Assembly (NCBI GenBank): GCA_946481475.1
Contig: CAMLOB010000053.1
Coordinates: 1-12,303, forward strand
Length of the DNA stretch: 12,303 nucleotides
From: an uncultured Chlorobiota bacterium
Lineage (GTDB): Bacteria; Bacteroidota; Kapaibacteriia; OLB7
Direction: 5' to 3'
Shown here: positions 1 to 6,383 of the stretch, piece by piece
Layout of the letters: every line of letters starts with the position of its first letter
Numbering within the stretch: position 1 is the first letter of the stretch
Notes under the pieces: generated by a model
Seen by the model: only the letters and a program-made list of their open reading frames with translations
What the model was told of the DNA's origin: nothing
Databases searched by the model: none
Program-made: the position numbers and the translations under genes

Positions 1-14
1 CTGAGCGATTCAAA

Positions 15-1322
15 TCAACGCCCGAAGCCGTCACCAAGCTTCGGGCGTTCCTTTTTCCGGAACCGGGCATAGAGGACCAGCATACCGTAGGCGGCAAACG
101 GAAGTTGGAGGATCTTCATCATCGTCTGGTAGCGCGGAAGAGGAAAGAAGAGAATCACCACGGCGATCGAGGCGATAAAGAACAAATAGAAGTACTGGAA
201 CCTGCTCCAGGAGGCGGTCAGGATCAGTCCGTACAGACCGAACAGAAAGAGCAGAACCGTCGGAATCAGATAGAGAGGGTGGGCACTCTCCGGATAGAAC
301 GGGACGTAGCTGAAGAACCAGAAGAACTTCACGAAGGAGTTGCTCACCACCTTTCCCGGATGCTCTTTTATATAGGCAAAGGCAAGCCGCTGATACTCCC
401 TGCTCATCACCAGTTCATACCGGTCATCGTGAACCTCACGAAGTGCCGCCGCAACCGTATCGGAATCGGAAGCTCCGATATGATAGGGGTTGTGCCCGCG
501 GTACAGATTCAGCCCGAAACCTGTCGTCAACGGCACAAAGGCGTCGAAAACGACATAGTTTCTGATCGACCAGGGAAGTACCGCACAGAAGGCGACAGCC
601 CCGATTATCAGTCCCCGCCGTATCCGCTTCTGCAGGATGAGAAGACCGACCAGCAGAACCACGAAGAGGACAAATTCCGCACGGATATAGACCAGAACCG
701 CCAGGAGAAGACCGGTCACCGGCACCCTCCATCCTCCCCGATCCATTCTCAGCAGCAGCAGAAACAGGAGAGGGATCAGGGCATGGTAGAGAATCGTCGG
801 GGTAAAGGAAGTGAGCGCATAGATAAACTCCGGCAGAACCGCACCGATCGCCGCAGCCAGCAGTCCCACCCGTTCGGAAAACGTCTCGGAGGTGAGACGA
901 TAAAGCAACCAGAGAGAGAGAAGCGAGAGAAGAATGTGCGTCGCCAGAAGAAGCGTGTTCCGCAGCGGAAGGTTATCGATTGCAAGATACGGCAGAAGAA
1001 AGAGGACATAGCCGGGGGGCATGTGGGCCGAAGCATAGGGCTTGAGACCGGGAGTATAGATATGGGTGATCTCTTCTCCGTCGAACACGTAAAAGGAATA
1101 TCCGTTTCCGTGCAGCAGTTCCTTGGCGATCTCCCCGTACTCCCAGTAGTAATCACTGTTGAAATCGGCGTAGAGACCGACGAACAGAAGACGCAGAACC
1201 AGGCCGGTCAGCAGAATTGTCCGAAGCAGATTCCGGGGTGAAGCGTTGCGAATCAGATCGATGGAGACGAGACGTGAGGATTGATCCATGGACTTCACGG
1301 TGATACGTTTCCGCTCCGGCAC
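15..1322 (-). CDS. Membrane glycosyltransferase, GT39/ArnT-like (PMT superfamily)
   Basis: Probably an integral inner-membrane GT-C glycosyltransferase that moves a sugar from a polyprenyl-phosphate donor to a lipid, glycan or protein on the periplasmic face; the substrate cannot be read from sequence. The 435 residues hold roughly ten hydrophobic segments. The first (about 33-51) is followed by an acidic loop with D53 and D57, where GT39 enzymes carry their catalytic Asp. A PPGY motif follows at 102-105, and PWSIRNY at 250-256 is common in this family. The tail (421-435) is basic and cytosolic-looking. The coordinates use a GTG start at 1322; the ATG at 1289 (residue 12) is an equally good start, and neither has a strong ribosome binding site. 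It is divergent from dnaB. Its last codons overlap a terminator-like hairpin. The superfamily is fairly sure; the specific enzyme is not. Confidence 0.8.
   Translation of the reverse strand: MPERKRITVKSMDQSSRLVSIDLIRNASPRNLLRTILLTGLVLRLLFVGLYADFNSDYYWEYGEIAKELLHGNGYSFYVFDGEEITHIYTPGLKPYASAHMPPGYVLFLLPYLAIDNLPLRNTLLLATHILLSLLSLWLLYRLTSETFSERVGLLAAAIGAVLPEFIYALTSFTPTILYHALIPLLFLLLLRMDRGGWRVPVTGLLLAVLVYIRAEFVLFVVLLVGLLILQKRIRRGLIIGAVAFCAVLPWSIRNYVVFDAFVPLTTGFGLNLYRGHNPYHIGASDSDTVAAALREVHDDRYELVMSREYQRLAFAYIKEHPGKVVSNSFVKFFWFFSYVPFYPESAHPLYLIPTVLLFLFGLYGLILTASWSRFQYFYLFFIASIAVVILFFPLPRYQTMMKILQLPFAAYGMLVLYARFRKKERPKLGDGFGR
17..55 (+). terminator. Rho-independent terminator overlapping the GT39 3' end
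   Basis: A perfect 12-bp stem (17-28 with 38-49) closes a 9-nt loop and is followed on the plus strand by CCTTTTT. On the minus strand the hairpin is followed by a mixed sequence without a clear U-tract. It therefore most likely ends a plus-strand transcript entering from the left of the window. The stem includes the last base of the glycosyltransferase stop codon and its final codons, so two convergent transcription units share this DNA. Confidence 0.65.
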
Positions 1323-1323
1323 T

Positions 1324-1337
1324 CCGGAATATTCCGG
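1324..1337. promoter_or_regulatory. 14-bp perfect palindrome, possible operator
   Basis: CCGGAATATTCCGG reads the same on both strands. It lies immediately upstream of the GTG codon of the glycosyltransferase gene, or 35 bp upstream of its alternative ATG. It sits just downstream of the promoter candidate at 1352-1380, where a repressor dimer could block transcription. The regulator is unknown and may not exist; the sequence shows only the symmetry and its position. Confidence 0.35.
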
Positions 1338-1351
1338 TACAAAAGTTGCCG

Positions 1352-1380
1352 AAGATAGAGCAAAAACAACGTTCCAACAA
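1352..1380 (-). promoter_or_regulatory. Candidate sigma70-like promoter for the GT39 gene
   Basis: Read on the minus strand there is TTGTTG, a 17-nt spacer, then TATCTT (positions 1380 down to 1352). This matches 3 of 6 and 4 of 6 bases of the sigma70 -35 and -10 consensus at the ideal spacing. It is in the only sensible place for a promoter of the minus-strand gene. Such matches are common by chance, and the host's consensus may differ. Confidence 0.25.
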
Positions 1381-1414
1381 GTCGGGACGTCCGAACGGTG
1401 TTCCCACGAATCCC

Positions 1415-1423
1415 TGTGGATAA
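1415..1423 (-). promoter_or_regulatory. Perfect DnaA box upstream of dnaB
   Basis: TGTGGATAA is the exact reverse complement of the consensus DnaA box TTATCCACA. It lies in the divergent region, about 180 bp upstream of the dnaB start. Weaker 6-of-9 matches lie next to it: CGTGGAAAG at 1426-1434 (reverse orientation) and TTATCGAAC at 1438-1446. This could let the initiator DnaA control dnaB or its divergent neighbour. There is no cluster of strong boxes and no large AT-rich unwinding element, so an origin is not supported. Confidence 0.5.
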
Positions 1424-1604
1424 GCCGTGGAAAGAATTATCGAACGAATATTTTGCCGACAGACTTCAAACTCATAGTTTGCCGGTTACCTTCACCTCAA
1501 TTTTTCTCGTAATTGGAACTACGAACCGACAGGAAAAACCAGCGCCAGTGCCGATCAGTGAAGGAAATATTCTGAACGAAGGGGGACAGTACCCTCTTGA
1601 AAAA

Positions 1605-4298
1605 ATGATCGGTCGTTCCCGGCGCAACGTCGTTCCGATGGAGGTTCCGGGCGACCGGGTACCTCCCCACAGCAACGATGCCGAGATGGCGGTTCTGGGA
1701 GCGATGATGCTCGACAAGGATGCCGCCAACGAGGCCATCAGGATCCTGTCGGATGAGGCATTCTACCGTGAGTCCCACCGGATCATCTTCCAGGCGATGT
1801 TGTCGCTTTCGGAGCGGAATCAGCCGATCGACATCATCACGCTGAACGAGGAACTCCGGCGCCGGGAGAAACTTTCCGACATCGGCGGCTCGCACTATCT
1901 GGCCGAACTCAATCGACGGACCCCGACCACCGCGAACATCGAGCACCACGCCCGGATCGTTTTCGAGAAGGCGCTGAAGCGGAAGATGATCGCCGCCGCC
2001 ATGGGAATCATCGGCTCCTGCTACTCCGATTCCACCGACGCCTTCGAGGAGCTGGACAAGGCCGAGCAGACGATTTTCGAGATCTCCGAGAGCCGGAACC
2101 GGACCAGTTCAAGTTCGATGGAACGCCTGGCCAAGGAGACGATCGACATGCTCCAGGAGATCTCCGAACGGCGGGCCGAGGGGAGCGGCGTTGTCGGCAC
2201 ACCGACCGGACTGATGCAGCTTGACCGGCTGACCGGCGGGTTCCAGAAGTCGGACCTGATTATTCTGGCTGCAAGGCCATCTATGGGAAAATGTGTGGCC
2301 TGGGACACGCCGATTGTCGATCCGCAGACCGGAGAAGTCAGAACAGCTCAGGAAGTCTATCGTCGCGGCGTCGCCGGGAAATCGGTGGATGTTCTGACGC
2401 TGACCGAACAGGGAAAAATGGTCCTGACCAATCCAAGCGATTTTATCGATGATGGGATCAAACCGGTTTTCCGCGTTCGGACACGCCTTGGCCGGGAAGT
2501 CAAGACAACGCTTGCACATCCGTATCTGACGGCACGGGGATGGCGTCGACTGGCCGAGTTGAACGTCGGTGACCGGATCGGTCTGCCCCGTGCGGTTCCG
2601 ATCTTCGGCAACGATCCTCTGCCGCAATCGGAAGTGATTCTTCTGGCCTATCTGATCGGCGATGGCGGCCTGACCGGAGGAACCCCGCGGTTCACTACCA
2701 CGTCTGAAACGATGCGCCGTGATATTGAAACGCAGGCGGCAGCCTGGGGCGTCCGCCTCGCCCCCGACATCCGTCCGGGAAAGGCACCGAGCTATCGACT
2801 CTCATCTCCGCGCGGAAAGATCAACCGTCTGACGCAGATGCTGCGCCGTCACGGTCTGATGGGAAAGAACGCTCTTTCCAAGTCAATCCCGGCAGCCGTC
2901 TACAGGCTTCCCAAAGAACAGCTTGCTCTCTTTCTCAACCGCCTCTTCGCTACCGACGGTTCGGCCTGGCTGAGTGGTCAGTACGGGCGTATCGACTACT
3001 GTTCCGTCTCCGAAGAACTTGCCCGAGGCGTTCAGCATCTGCTGCTTCGGTTCGGTATCAATGCAAAGCTCCGGAGCAAAGAGGTTCTCTACAAGGAGAC
3101 CAGGCGCCAGGCCTGGCTCGTTGAGATAATGTCGGCTCCCGACCTGCTTCGCTTCGTCCGTCAGATCGGAATTTTCGGGAAGGAGAAAGCAGTCGGTTCG
3201 ATTACCCGCTACGCAGAGGCAAAGAGATCGGGATGGACGCGGGATACGTTGCCGGTGGAGATCTGGGAGAATATCACAGCGGCAAAGGGAGAATTGAGCT
3301 GGGCGGAAATATCACGACGTGTCGATAAACCGGTCAACCATAACTGGCACGCATTCCGTCGCGCTCCCCGCCGCGAGACGGTGGAACTGATTGCTCAGGC
3401 TCTGAACGATCCGGAACTGAAGGCCTGGGCCGATGCCGACATCTACTGGGATGAGATCGTCTCTATCGAATACGTCGGAGAAGAGCAGGTGTACGACCTG
3501 ACCGTACCGGTAACACATAACTTTGTCGCAGCCGATTTTTACCTCCATAACACCGCGATCGCCATGTCGATGATGCGGAACGCCGCGGTCGACTACAAGA
3601 AACCGGTCGCCTTCTTCTCGCTGGAAATGTCGGCCCAGCAGTTGATGCTGCGACTGATCTCGGCCGAGGCGAAGGTAAACGCCCACCGTCTGCGGACCGG
3701 AGATCTGCGCCAGGAGCACTGGCAGCAGATCGTCTCGACGATCCACCGTCTGGCGGCCGCGCCGATCTACATCGACGATACGCCGGCCCTCAGCATCATG
3801 GATCTGCGGGCACGTGCCCGACTGCTGAAACGGGAGCACAACATCGAGCTGCTGGTGATCGACTACCTGCAGCTGATGCACGCGCCGAAGGCGGAGAGTC
3901 GCGAACGGGAAATCTCGATGATCTCGCGCGGACTGAAGCAACTGGCAAAAGAGTTGAACATTCCGATCATCGCCCTCTCGCAGTTGAACCGTTCGGTGGA
4001 ATCCCGCAGCGACAAGCGACCGATGCTGAGCGATCTTCGCGAATCCGGCTCGATCGAGCAGGACTCCGACGTCGTCCTCTTCGTCCACCGTCCGGAATAC
4101 TACGGCTTCTCGGTCGACGAGGAGAACAGATCGACCGAAGGTGTGGCCGAGGTCATCGTCGGCAAGCAGCGTAACGGTCCCACCGGCGATGTCCGCCTGG
4201 CCTTCATCAAGGAATTTGCACGCTTCGAGAATCTCGACGAATTCCACGCCGATGCGGATGAATATCTGCCGCCGGCGAGCGACGAGGATCCGTTCTGA
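1605..4298 (+). CDS. dnaB: Replicative DNA helicase DnaB, intein-containing precursor
   Basis: Hexameric 5'-to-3' helicase that unwinds DNA at the replication fork and works with DnaG primase. The 897-residue precursor minus a 420-residue intein gives about 477 residues, normal for DnaB. The N-terminal primase-binding domain starts near VPPHSNDAEMAVLG (about 20-33). The RecA-like domain has Walker A ARPSMGK ending at K229 and interrupted there by the intein, then T650. After it come LLVIDYLQL (Walker B), the sensor segment ALSQLNRSVESR, SDLRESGSIEQDSDVV, and GKQRNGPTGDV with the arginine-finger region. The frame stays open back to 1398, but ATG 1605 is chosen because it gives the usual short leader before VPPHS; GGGGGA lies upstream, though rather far. 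ATG 1638 is an alternative. Its stop overlaps the start of the next gene. Helicase activity should require splicing, because the intein splits the ATP-binding loop. Confidence 0.97.
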   Translation: MIGRSRRNVVPMEVPGDRVPPHSNDAEMAVLGAMMLDKDAANEAIRILSDEAFYRESHRIIFQAMLSLSERNQPIDIITLNEELRRREKLSDIGGSHYLAELNRRTPTTANIEHHARIVFEKALKRKMIAAAMGIIGSCYSDSTDAFEELDKAEQTIFEISESRNRTSSSSMERLAKETIDMLQEISERRAEGSGVVGTPTGLMQLDRLTGGFQKSDLIILAARPSMGKCVAWDTPIVDPQTGEVRTAQEVYRRGVAGKSVDVLTLTEQGKMVLTNPSDFIDDGIKPVFRVRTRLGREVKTTLAHPYLTARGWRRLAELNVGDRIGLPRAVPIFGNDPLPQSEVILLAYLIGDGGLTGGTPRFTTTSETMRRDIETQAAAWGVRLAPDIRPGKAPSYRLSSPRGKINRLTQMLRRHGLMGKNALSKSIPAAVYRLPKEQLALFLNRLFATDGSAWLSGQYGRIDYCSVSEELARGVQHLLLRFGINAKLRSKEVLYKETRRQAWLVEIMSAPDLLRFVRQIGIFGKEKAVGSITRYAEAKRSGWTRDTLPVEIWENITAAKGELSWAEISRRVDKPVNHNWHAFRRAPRRETVELIAQALNDPELKAWADADIYWDEIVSIEYVGEEQVYDLTVPVTHNFVAADFYLHNTAIAMSMMRNAAVDYKKPVAFFSLEMSAQQLMLRLISAEAKVNAHRLRTGDLRQEHWQQIVSTIHRLAAAPIYIDDTPALSIMDLRARARLLKREHNIELLVIDYLQLMHAPKAESREREISMISRGLKQLAKELNIPIIALSQLNRSVESRSDKRPMLSDLRESGSIEQDSDVVLFVHRPEYYGFSVDEENRSTEGVAEVIVGKQRNGPTGDVRLAFIKEFARFENLDEFHADADEYLPPASDEDPF
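2292..3551 (+). other. DnaB intein with LAGLIDADG homing endonuclease (P-loop site)
   Basis: A 420-residue protein intron, in frame, inserted between Lys and Thr of the Walker A GKT. Splicing block A starts at C1 (CVAWDTP). Block B has T73 and H76 (TTLAHPYL). Blocks F/G run through about 400-420 and end in H419-N420, with Thr as the +1 extein residue; all splicing residues are present. The endonuclease has two LAGLIDADG motifs, LAYLIGDGG (D124) and LFATDGSAW (D222), and a block-D-like lysine at K197 before IP, so both metal-binding acids are kept and it may be active. Between the endonuclease and block F, about residues 321-373 look like an extra helix-turn-helix DNA-binding region. Its probable homing target is the intein-less P-loop codons of dnaB. 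Removal joins the GK and TA codons exactly. Confidence 0.95.
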
Positions 4299-4723
4299 TG
4301 GAACTATCTCCCGACACGATCAACGTTCTCGATTTTCTGGAATCGTTCAGCGAGGCAGGGCTGCGCAAACGGAACGATCTCGGAACGCTCTTCGAACTGA
4401 CCGCACAGCGGGACGCACACCGGGAGATGAATGACCTCCTCTTCCACGGCACGCATCTCTTCAAGCTCTACACGACACTGCGGCGGGCCGATGCGGGATC
4501 CGAAGGTTTCAAAACGCTTGAGAGGGAATTCAGCGAGGCGACCGACCGTCTGCGTGAACTGATTGCACGGGCGATGGTGGAGGCCGGAGAGTCGCAGGTG
4601 GAACGCTTCGAGGTCACCTACTACGCGATGACGCAGGGAAGCCTGCGCAACCTGATCGATCTGGCCCACGACCTCGGCGTGGCCAAGCGCGTACAGAACG
4701 ACGCGAAGTTCAATGCAAAATAA
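4298..4723 (+). CDS. Hypothetical protein coupled to dnaB
   Basis: I do not recognise this 141-residue protein. Its ATG overlaps the dnaB stop codon (TGATG), and GAGGA at 4284-4288 sits 9 nt upstream, a good ribosome binding site; translation is therefore probably coupled to dnaB. The sequence looks soluble, charged and mostly helical, with no signal peptide, membrane span, cysteine or metal motif. A central segment (about 66-95) is strongly amphipathic and could form a coiled coil. The C-terminal part contains TYYAMTQGSLRNLIDLAHDLG. Codon use looks like that of dnaB, and overlap with an essential gene supports a real gene. A role with the helicase is only an inference from position. Confidence 0.75.
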   Translation: MELSPDTINVLDFLESFSEAGLRKRNDLGTLFELTAQRDAHREMNDLLFHGTHLFKLYTTLRRADAGSEGFKTLEREFSEATDRLRELIARAMVEAGESQVERFEVTYYAMTQGSLRNLIDLAHDLGVAKRVQNDAKFNAK

Positions 4724-4819
4724 ATTCACGGCGGTCGCACAAGGGAAGATTCATGTCCCATGTTCTGCGAGAATCCGGTCCCTCCTTCAGGTTTCCTTTA
4801 CGTTTGAATTGTTCGCACC

Positions 4820-5584
4820 ATGATTCTTGACCTCACAGGAGTTCGCGCCCTTGTCACCGGCGGCACCCGGGGAATCGGCAGGGCTATCACACAGATGCTG
4901 GCCGCCGGCGGCGCACGCGTCGCAATCAACTACAAAAGTCGGTCGGGTCCGGCCGATGAGCTGAGCCGTCTGCTGGGAGAACGCCACTTCGAGCACATGC
5001 TTCTGCGGGCCGACGTCACGCAGGAGCGGGCCGTCGGGACGATGGTCAGGCGGATTGCCGAGTCGTGGGGAGGACTCGATCTTCTTGTCGTCAATCACGG
5101 CATCTGGGAGCGGGGAGCCATCGGAGAGATGGGACTTGCCGACTGGCGGGACACGATCAACACCAACCTGACAGCCTCCTTTATCGTCACGAACGAATGC
5201 CTTCGCCTGATGCTTGAAGAAGCGCCGACGGCACCGAAACGGATCATCTTCATTTCCTCTTCCGCCGGACTGCGGGGCGAATCCGAACACTCCCATTACG
5301 CCGCAAGCAAAGGGGGAATGATCGCCCTGATGAAGTCCCTCGCCGTGGAACTGGCTCCCCGGGGAATCACCGTCAACGCCGTGGCGCCGGGATGGATCGG
5401 GACGGAGATGACGACGGAGTATCTGGAGAGCGAAGGTATACGGGAGAAGATCACAAACCGGATTCCCCTCGGAAGAATCGGCGAGCCGGAAGACGTCGCC
5501 GCCGCAGTTCTCTTCCTGGCGTCGCGACAGGCGGGATTTATCACCGGCCACGTGCTGCGGATCAACGGAGGAGAAACGCTGTAG
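4820..5584 (+). CDS. Short-chain dehydrogenase/reductase, FabG-like
   Basis: NAD(P)-dependent oxidoreductase of the classical SDR family, 254 residues, the usual length. The Rossmann glycine motif TGGTRGIG is at 13-20. The Arg after TGGT and the neighbouring basic residues fit NADP(H). D65 in RADVT is the adenine-ring Asp. The usual NNAG is NHGI here (92-95). The catalytic set is complete: N116 in NTNL, S147, Y160 and K164 (YAASK), and PGWIGTEM follows. It resembles 3-oxoacyl-ACP reductase FabG, but many SDRs with other substrates look the same, and no fatty-acid genes are adjacent, so no symbol is given. The ATG at 4820 gives a normal N-terminus, but no clear ribosome binding site precedes it. 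It lies 96 bp after the dnaB-coupled gene on the same strand, and a hairpin/T-tract follows. Confidence 0.9.
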   Translation: MILDLTGVRALVTGGTRGIGRAITQMLAAGGARVAINYKSRSGPADELSRLLGERHFEHMLLRADVTQERAVGTMVRRIAESWGGLDLLVVNHGIWERGAIGEMGLADWRDTINTNLTASFIVTNECLRLMLEEAPTAPKRIIFISSSAGLRGESEHSHYAASKGGMIALMKSLAVELAPRGITVNAVAPGWIGTEMTTEYLESEGIREKITNRIPLGRIGEPEDVAAAVLFLASRQAGFITGHVLRINGGETL

Positions 5585-5590
5585 AGAAGG

Positions 5591-5674
5591 CAAAAAGGGA
5601 AGGCGGGAGCAGGTCAGGGGCGAGACATTGCAGCGAAGGAAAATTGCTGAGAACTGCAGTCCTGACCCTTTTTG
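5591..5674 (+). terminator. Possible terminator after the SDR gene
   Basis: Two alternative pairings converge on a T-tract. GGTCAGG (5612-5618) pairs with CCTGACC (5661-5667), with an inner TGCAG/CTGCA stem (5629-5633 and 5654-5658), and is followed by CTTTTTG. Alternatively CAAAAAGGG (5591-5599) pairs with CCCTTTTTG (5666-5674). The long loop makes it weaker than a textbook terminator, but the position between two genes fits. Confidence 0.35.
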
Positions 5675-5701
5675 AATTTTGCATTTTTCCTTTTGCATTT
5701 T
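5667..5701 (+). repeat. AT-rich short direct repeats
   Basis: TTTTGCATTTT occurs twice, 14 bp apart (5677-5687 and 5691-5701), after a related CCTTTTTGAATTTT. This T-rich patch contrasts strongly with the surrounding GC-rich DNA. It may be a short member of a dispersed intergenic repeat family, or slippage-derived sequence. Its right end overlaps the promoter candidate for the thioredoxin gene. Confidence 0.5.
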
Positions 5702-5722
5702 GAACGAATTCCCCCTGATAAT
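5693..5722 (+). promoter_or_regulatory. Candidate promoter for thioredoxin
   Basis: TTGCAT (5693-5698), an 18-nt spacer, then GATAAT (5717-5722, 5 of 6 matches to the -10 consensus). It would give a leader of about 70 nt before the thioredoxin start. The -35 match is poor (3 of 6). The presence of a terminator candidate just upstream makes an independent promoter here reasonable. Confidence 0.25.
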
Positions 5723-5798
5723 CCATCCTTCACTCATTCGTTATCTTTCGGGTCTTGATGGAACAACAGGAGCCAATTCATTTATAAGGAGAAACATC

Positions 5799-6131
5799 AT
5801 GGCATTGCACATCACTGACGCAAACTTCGAGCAGGAAGTTCTTCAGTCCGACAAACCGGTTCTTATCGATTTCTGGGCCGCATGGTGCGGACCCTGTCTG
5901 GCGATTGCGCCGATGATCGAGGAGCTGGCAAACGATATGGAAGGGACCGCAAAAGTCGGCAAGGTGGATATCGACAACAACCCGGGCATCGCCGCGAAGT
6001 ACGGCATCCGGGCGATTCCGACGCTGATGATCTTCGACAACGGCGAAGTGGTCGAGCAGGTGGTCGGCGGAAATGTGCGAAAGGGGGATCTGGCCGAGAA
6101 GCTGCGCAGCATTGCCGGATCGACCGCCTGA
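5799..6131 (+). CDS. trxA: Thioredoxin
   Basis: Small cytosolic dithiol-disulfide oxidoreductase that reduces target proteins and is recharged by thioredoxin reductase. It has 110 residues, the standard size. The active site WCGPC is at 29-33, within [10 protein letters not shown], and the cis-proline segment [10 protein letters not shown] follows in the second half. The frame is open further upstream (to 5679), but ATG 5799 is clearly the start: AAGGAG lies at 5786-5791 and the protein then begins just before the first thioredoxin strand. It is flanked by a terminator-like hairpin upstream and a strong terminator downstream, so it is probably a single-gene transcript. No thioredoxin reductase gene is in the window. 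Confidence 0.96.
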   Translation: MALHITDANFEQEVLQSDKPVLIDFWAAWCGPCLAIAPMIEELANDMEGTAKVGKVDIDNNPGIAAKYGIRAIPTLMIFDNGEVVEQVVGGNVRKGDLAEKLRSIAGSTA

Positions 6132-6167
6132 CGTTGCAACGACATTCACAACACTTTCACACAAGGG

Positions 6168-6201
6168 AACCCCCGGCTCCGGATGAGCCGGGGGTTTCTT
6201 T
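6168..6201 (+). terminator. Strong rho-independent terminator after trxA
   Basis: AACCCCCGGCTC (6168-6179) pairs perfectly with GAGCCGGGGGTT (6185-6196) around the 5-nt loop CGGAT, followed by TCTTT. The 12-bp, very GC-rich stem begins 36 bp after the thioredoxin stop codon. It separates trxA from the E1 gene and argues against any E1 start codon upstream of about 6200. Confidence 0.88.
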
Positions 6202-6383
6202 CATCCGCCGCGGCGGATGATTTTGTGGTAACGTCAGACAAGACACGAGGCGGGACTGTTGCACGCCCCAATGGATCCGCCCAACACAAAGAAGAACAAA
6301 GATTTCCTTTCCCTCTTCACTCCTCTTCATCTCCGATAGTGCATCTTGCCGTTTTGATTCCATCGATCCGACGAACATCTACT

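Noticed and set aside
105..1241. Long plus-strand open frame opposite the glycosyltransferase gene
   Set aside because: The translation is rich in Q, R, E and K without domains and lies exactly antisense to a convincing membrane protein. It is a codon-bias shadow.
1452..1481. Bacteroidetes-type promoter for dnaB (TTTG, 19 nt, TAGTTTG)
   Set aside because: The spacing fits, but the -7 element is one base short of TAnnTTTG, so the match is too weak to list as a feature.
1398..1604. N-terminal extension of DnaB by 69 residues
   Set aside because: The frame is open, but the extension does not resemble DnaB, has no good ribosome binding site, and would place the DnaA box inside the gene.
1323..1604. 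Chromosome replication origin
   Set aside because: Only one perfect DnaA box and weak neighbours; no long AT-rich element and no dnaA or dnaN nearby.
3312..4247. 311-codon minus-strand frame opposite dnaB
   Set aside because: It is antisense to highly conserved DnaB motifs and has no recognisable domain.
4787..5737. 316-codon minus-strand frame opposite the SDR gene
   Set aside because: It covers a complete SDR with all catalytic motifs on the other strand; its own translation has no family features.
4298..6131. Redox operon joining the unknown gene, the SDR and thioredoxin
   Set aside because: Gaps of 96 and 214 bp and a terminator candidate between the SDR and trxA argue for separate transcripts; there is no shared pathway evidence.
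6183..6383. N-terminal extension of E1 by 67 residues
   Set aside because: The extension would start inside the loop and 3' arm of the strong trxA terminator.
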